From assembly GCA_905339275.1 (NCBI GenBank), contig CAJPFK010000001.1:124001-188000 (forward strand): DNA of 64,000 nt. Direction: 5' to 3'. Position numbers and translations under genes: made by a program. Shown piece by piece: positions 63,366 to 64,000 of this stretch; the first letter of the stretch is position 1, and each line of letters opens with the position of its first letter. This DNA comes from Methylophilaceae bacterium. Its GTDB lineage: Bacteria > Pseudomonadota > Gammaproteobacteria > Burkholderiales > Methylophilaceae. Under the pieces are notes generated by a model. It did not search any database. It was given only the letters and a program-made list of their open reading frames with translations, and had not been told where the DNA came from.

Positions 63366-64000
63366 ATGGCAACCTATGCAATCGGCGATATCCAGGGCTG
63401 CTTCCATTCCTTCCAGAACTTACTGAAGCGTTTCGGCTTCAATGCCGAACATGACCGGTTGTGGCTGGTCGGTGACATCATCAACCGCGGAGCGGGCTCC
63501 CTGGAAATGCTGCGCTGGGCATATGAGCACCAGCATGCCTTGGTCATGGTGCTGGGCAATCATGATCTGCATGCCCTGGCTGTCGCCGAGGGGCATGTGC
63601 CGCAGCACAGAAATGACACTTTGCAGCCAATACTCGATGCCGCGGATGCGGACCAACTGCTTGCCTGGTTGCGCCAGCAGCCGTTGCTGCATCGTGAGCA
63701 TGGCTATTTAATGGTGCATGCCGGCCTGCTGCCCCAGTGGAGTGTCGAGCAGGCGGTCGAGTTGGCTGCCGAGGTTGCGGCAGTTTTGAGAGGCAGCCAT
63801 TATCGCGACTTTTTGTCGCAAATGTATGGTAACCAACCCAACCAATGGCATGAGTTCCTGCAAGGTATCGACCGCTTGCGGTTGATTACCAATGCGATGA
63901 CCCGGTTGCGGGTATGCACGCCGGATGGGCAGATGGAATTCAAATTCACGGGTGAATTGCAGGATGTGCCTGCTGGTTACCAGCCCTGGTTCGACCTGCC
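63366..64000 (+). CDS. apaH: Symmetrical diadenosine tetraphosphatase ApaH (cut by window end)
   Basis: ApaH splits Ap4A into two ADP. The phosphoesterase motifs are present: GDIQGCF, GDIINRG and GNHD, then MVHAGLLPQW. The gene runs off the end after 211 codons; a full ApaH has about 270-280 residues. It lies 62 bases after the cytochrome gene. Confidence 0.93.
   Translation, partial: MATYAIGDIQGCFHSFQNLLKRFGFNAEHDRLWLVGDIINRGAGSLEMLRWAYEHQHALVMVLGNHDLHALAVAEGHVPQHRNDTLQPILDAADADQLLAWLRQQPLLHREHGYLMVHAGLLPQWSVEQAVELAAEVAAVLRGSHYRDFLSQMYGNQPNQWHEFLQGIDRLRLITNAMTRLRVCTPDGQMEFKFTGELQDVPAGYQPWFDL

Overview
The window looks like part of a chromosome from a nitrogen-fixing betaproteobacterium. The cytochrome oxidase operon (coxB-coxA-small ORF-ctaG-coxC, then DUF2909, SURF1, SCO-like, ctaA, ctaB) has the usual betaproteobacterial order. 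I cannot name the genus. Most of the rest is a large molybdenum nitrogenase (nif) region. I see no insertion sequences, CRISPR arrays or rRNA genes. There is one tRNA-Arg.

Layout. 1-8426: an aa3/caa3-type cytochrome c oxidase with its assembly and heme A genes. 8456-9620: tandem hairpins, then a GAF protein and a pseudo-receiver. 9899-20736: nifA, then a long nifB operon (nifB, ferredoxin, IscA-like, TPR-like, LRV protein, two nifZ, DUF3024-like, nifS, nifT, a small protein, a DegT-family protein lacking its catalytic lysine, a SIR2-like protein, a zinc ribbon and an unknown). 20873-22509: VIT1/CCC1 and TauE/SafE transporters. 22690-26043 (minus strand): truncated hemoglobin, an unknown protein, draT, draG and nifO, divergent from nifH. 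26479-31053: nifHDK plus a Shethna FeSII-like protein. 31342-33584: nifV-cysE-nifW. 33829-38890: fixABCX, a thioredoxin-like [2Fe-2S] ferredoxin, a second TPR-like protein and a degenerate HepT-like protein. 39045-44478: modE, a porin, modA, a TOBE protein, modB, modC and an unknown. 44549-46292: dadA and a ferredoxin. 46358-53204 (minus): nifE-nifN-nifX-DUF269-CCE_0567-fdxB-nifQ-sagB pseudogene-rhodanese/ankyrin. 53399-58601 (minus): iscS-iscU-erpA-iscA-hscB-hscA-fdx. 58991-64000: phnA-like, a TetR/SDR pair, DUF2798, YbaK, tRNA-Arg, a diheme cytochrome and apaH (cut by the window end).

How the genes work together. NifA here carries the Cys pattern of oxygen-sensitive NifA proteins, and no nifL is present. 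I found eight -24/-12 (sigma-54) promoters with good spacing, at nifB, nifH, the hemoglobin-draT operon, nifV, fixA, modE, nifE and iscS; all but the hemoglobin-draT one match the core well, that one being TGGTAC/TTGCA and sharing the nifH upstream site. Each has a TGT-N10-ACA NifA-type site upstream. The predicted regulon therefore covers nitrogenase and its cofactor pathway, electron supply (FixABCX and ferredoxins), oxygen protection (FeSII, hemoglobin), post-translational switch-off (DraT/DraG acting on NifH Arg102), molybdate uptake and a complete Isc iron-sulfur operon. No nifU is present, so the Isc operon is a natural candidate for that role.

Most unusual points: NifA-type control of an isc operon without iscR; a modE promoter with NifA sites on both sides and a ModE box overlapping the downstream one; a nif-linked DegT protein with Ala184 in place of the PLP lysine, next to a SIR2-like protein; paralogous TPR-like proteins in two nif operons; and a degenerate HepT-like protein. 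All function calls are from reading the sequence only; no searches were run.
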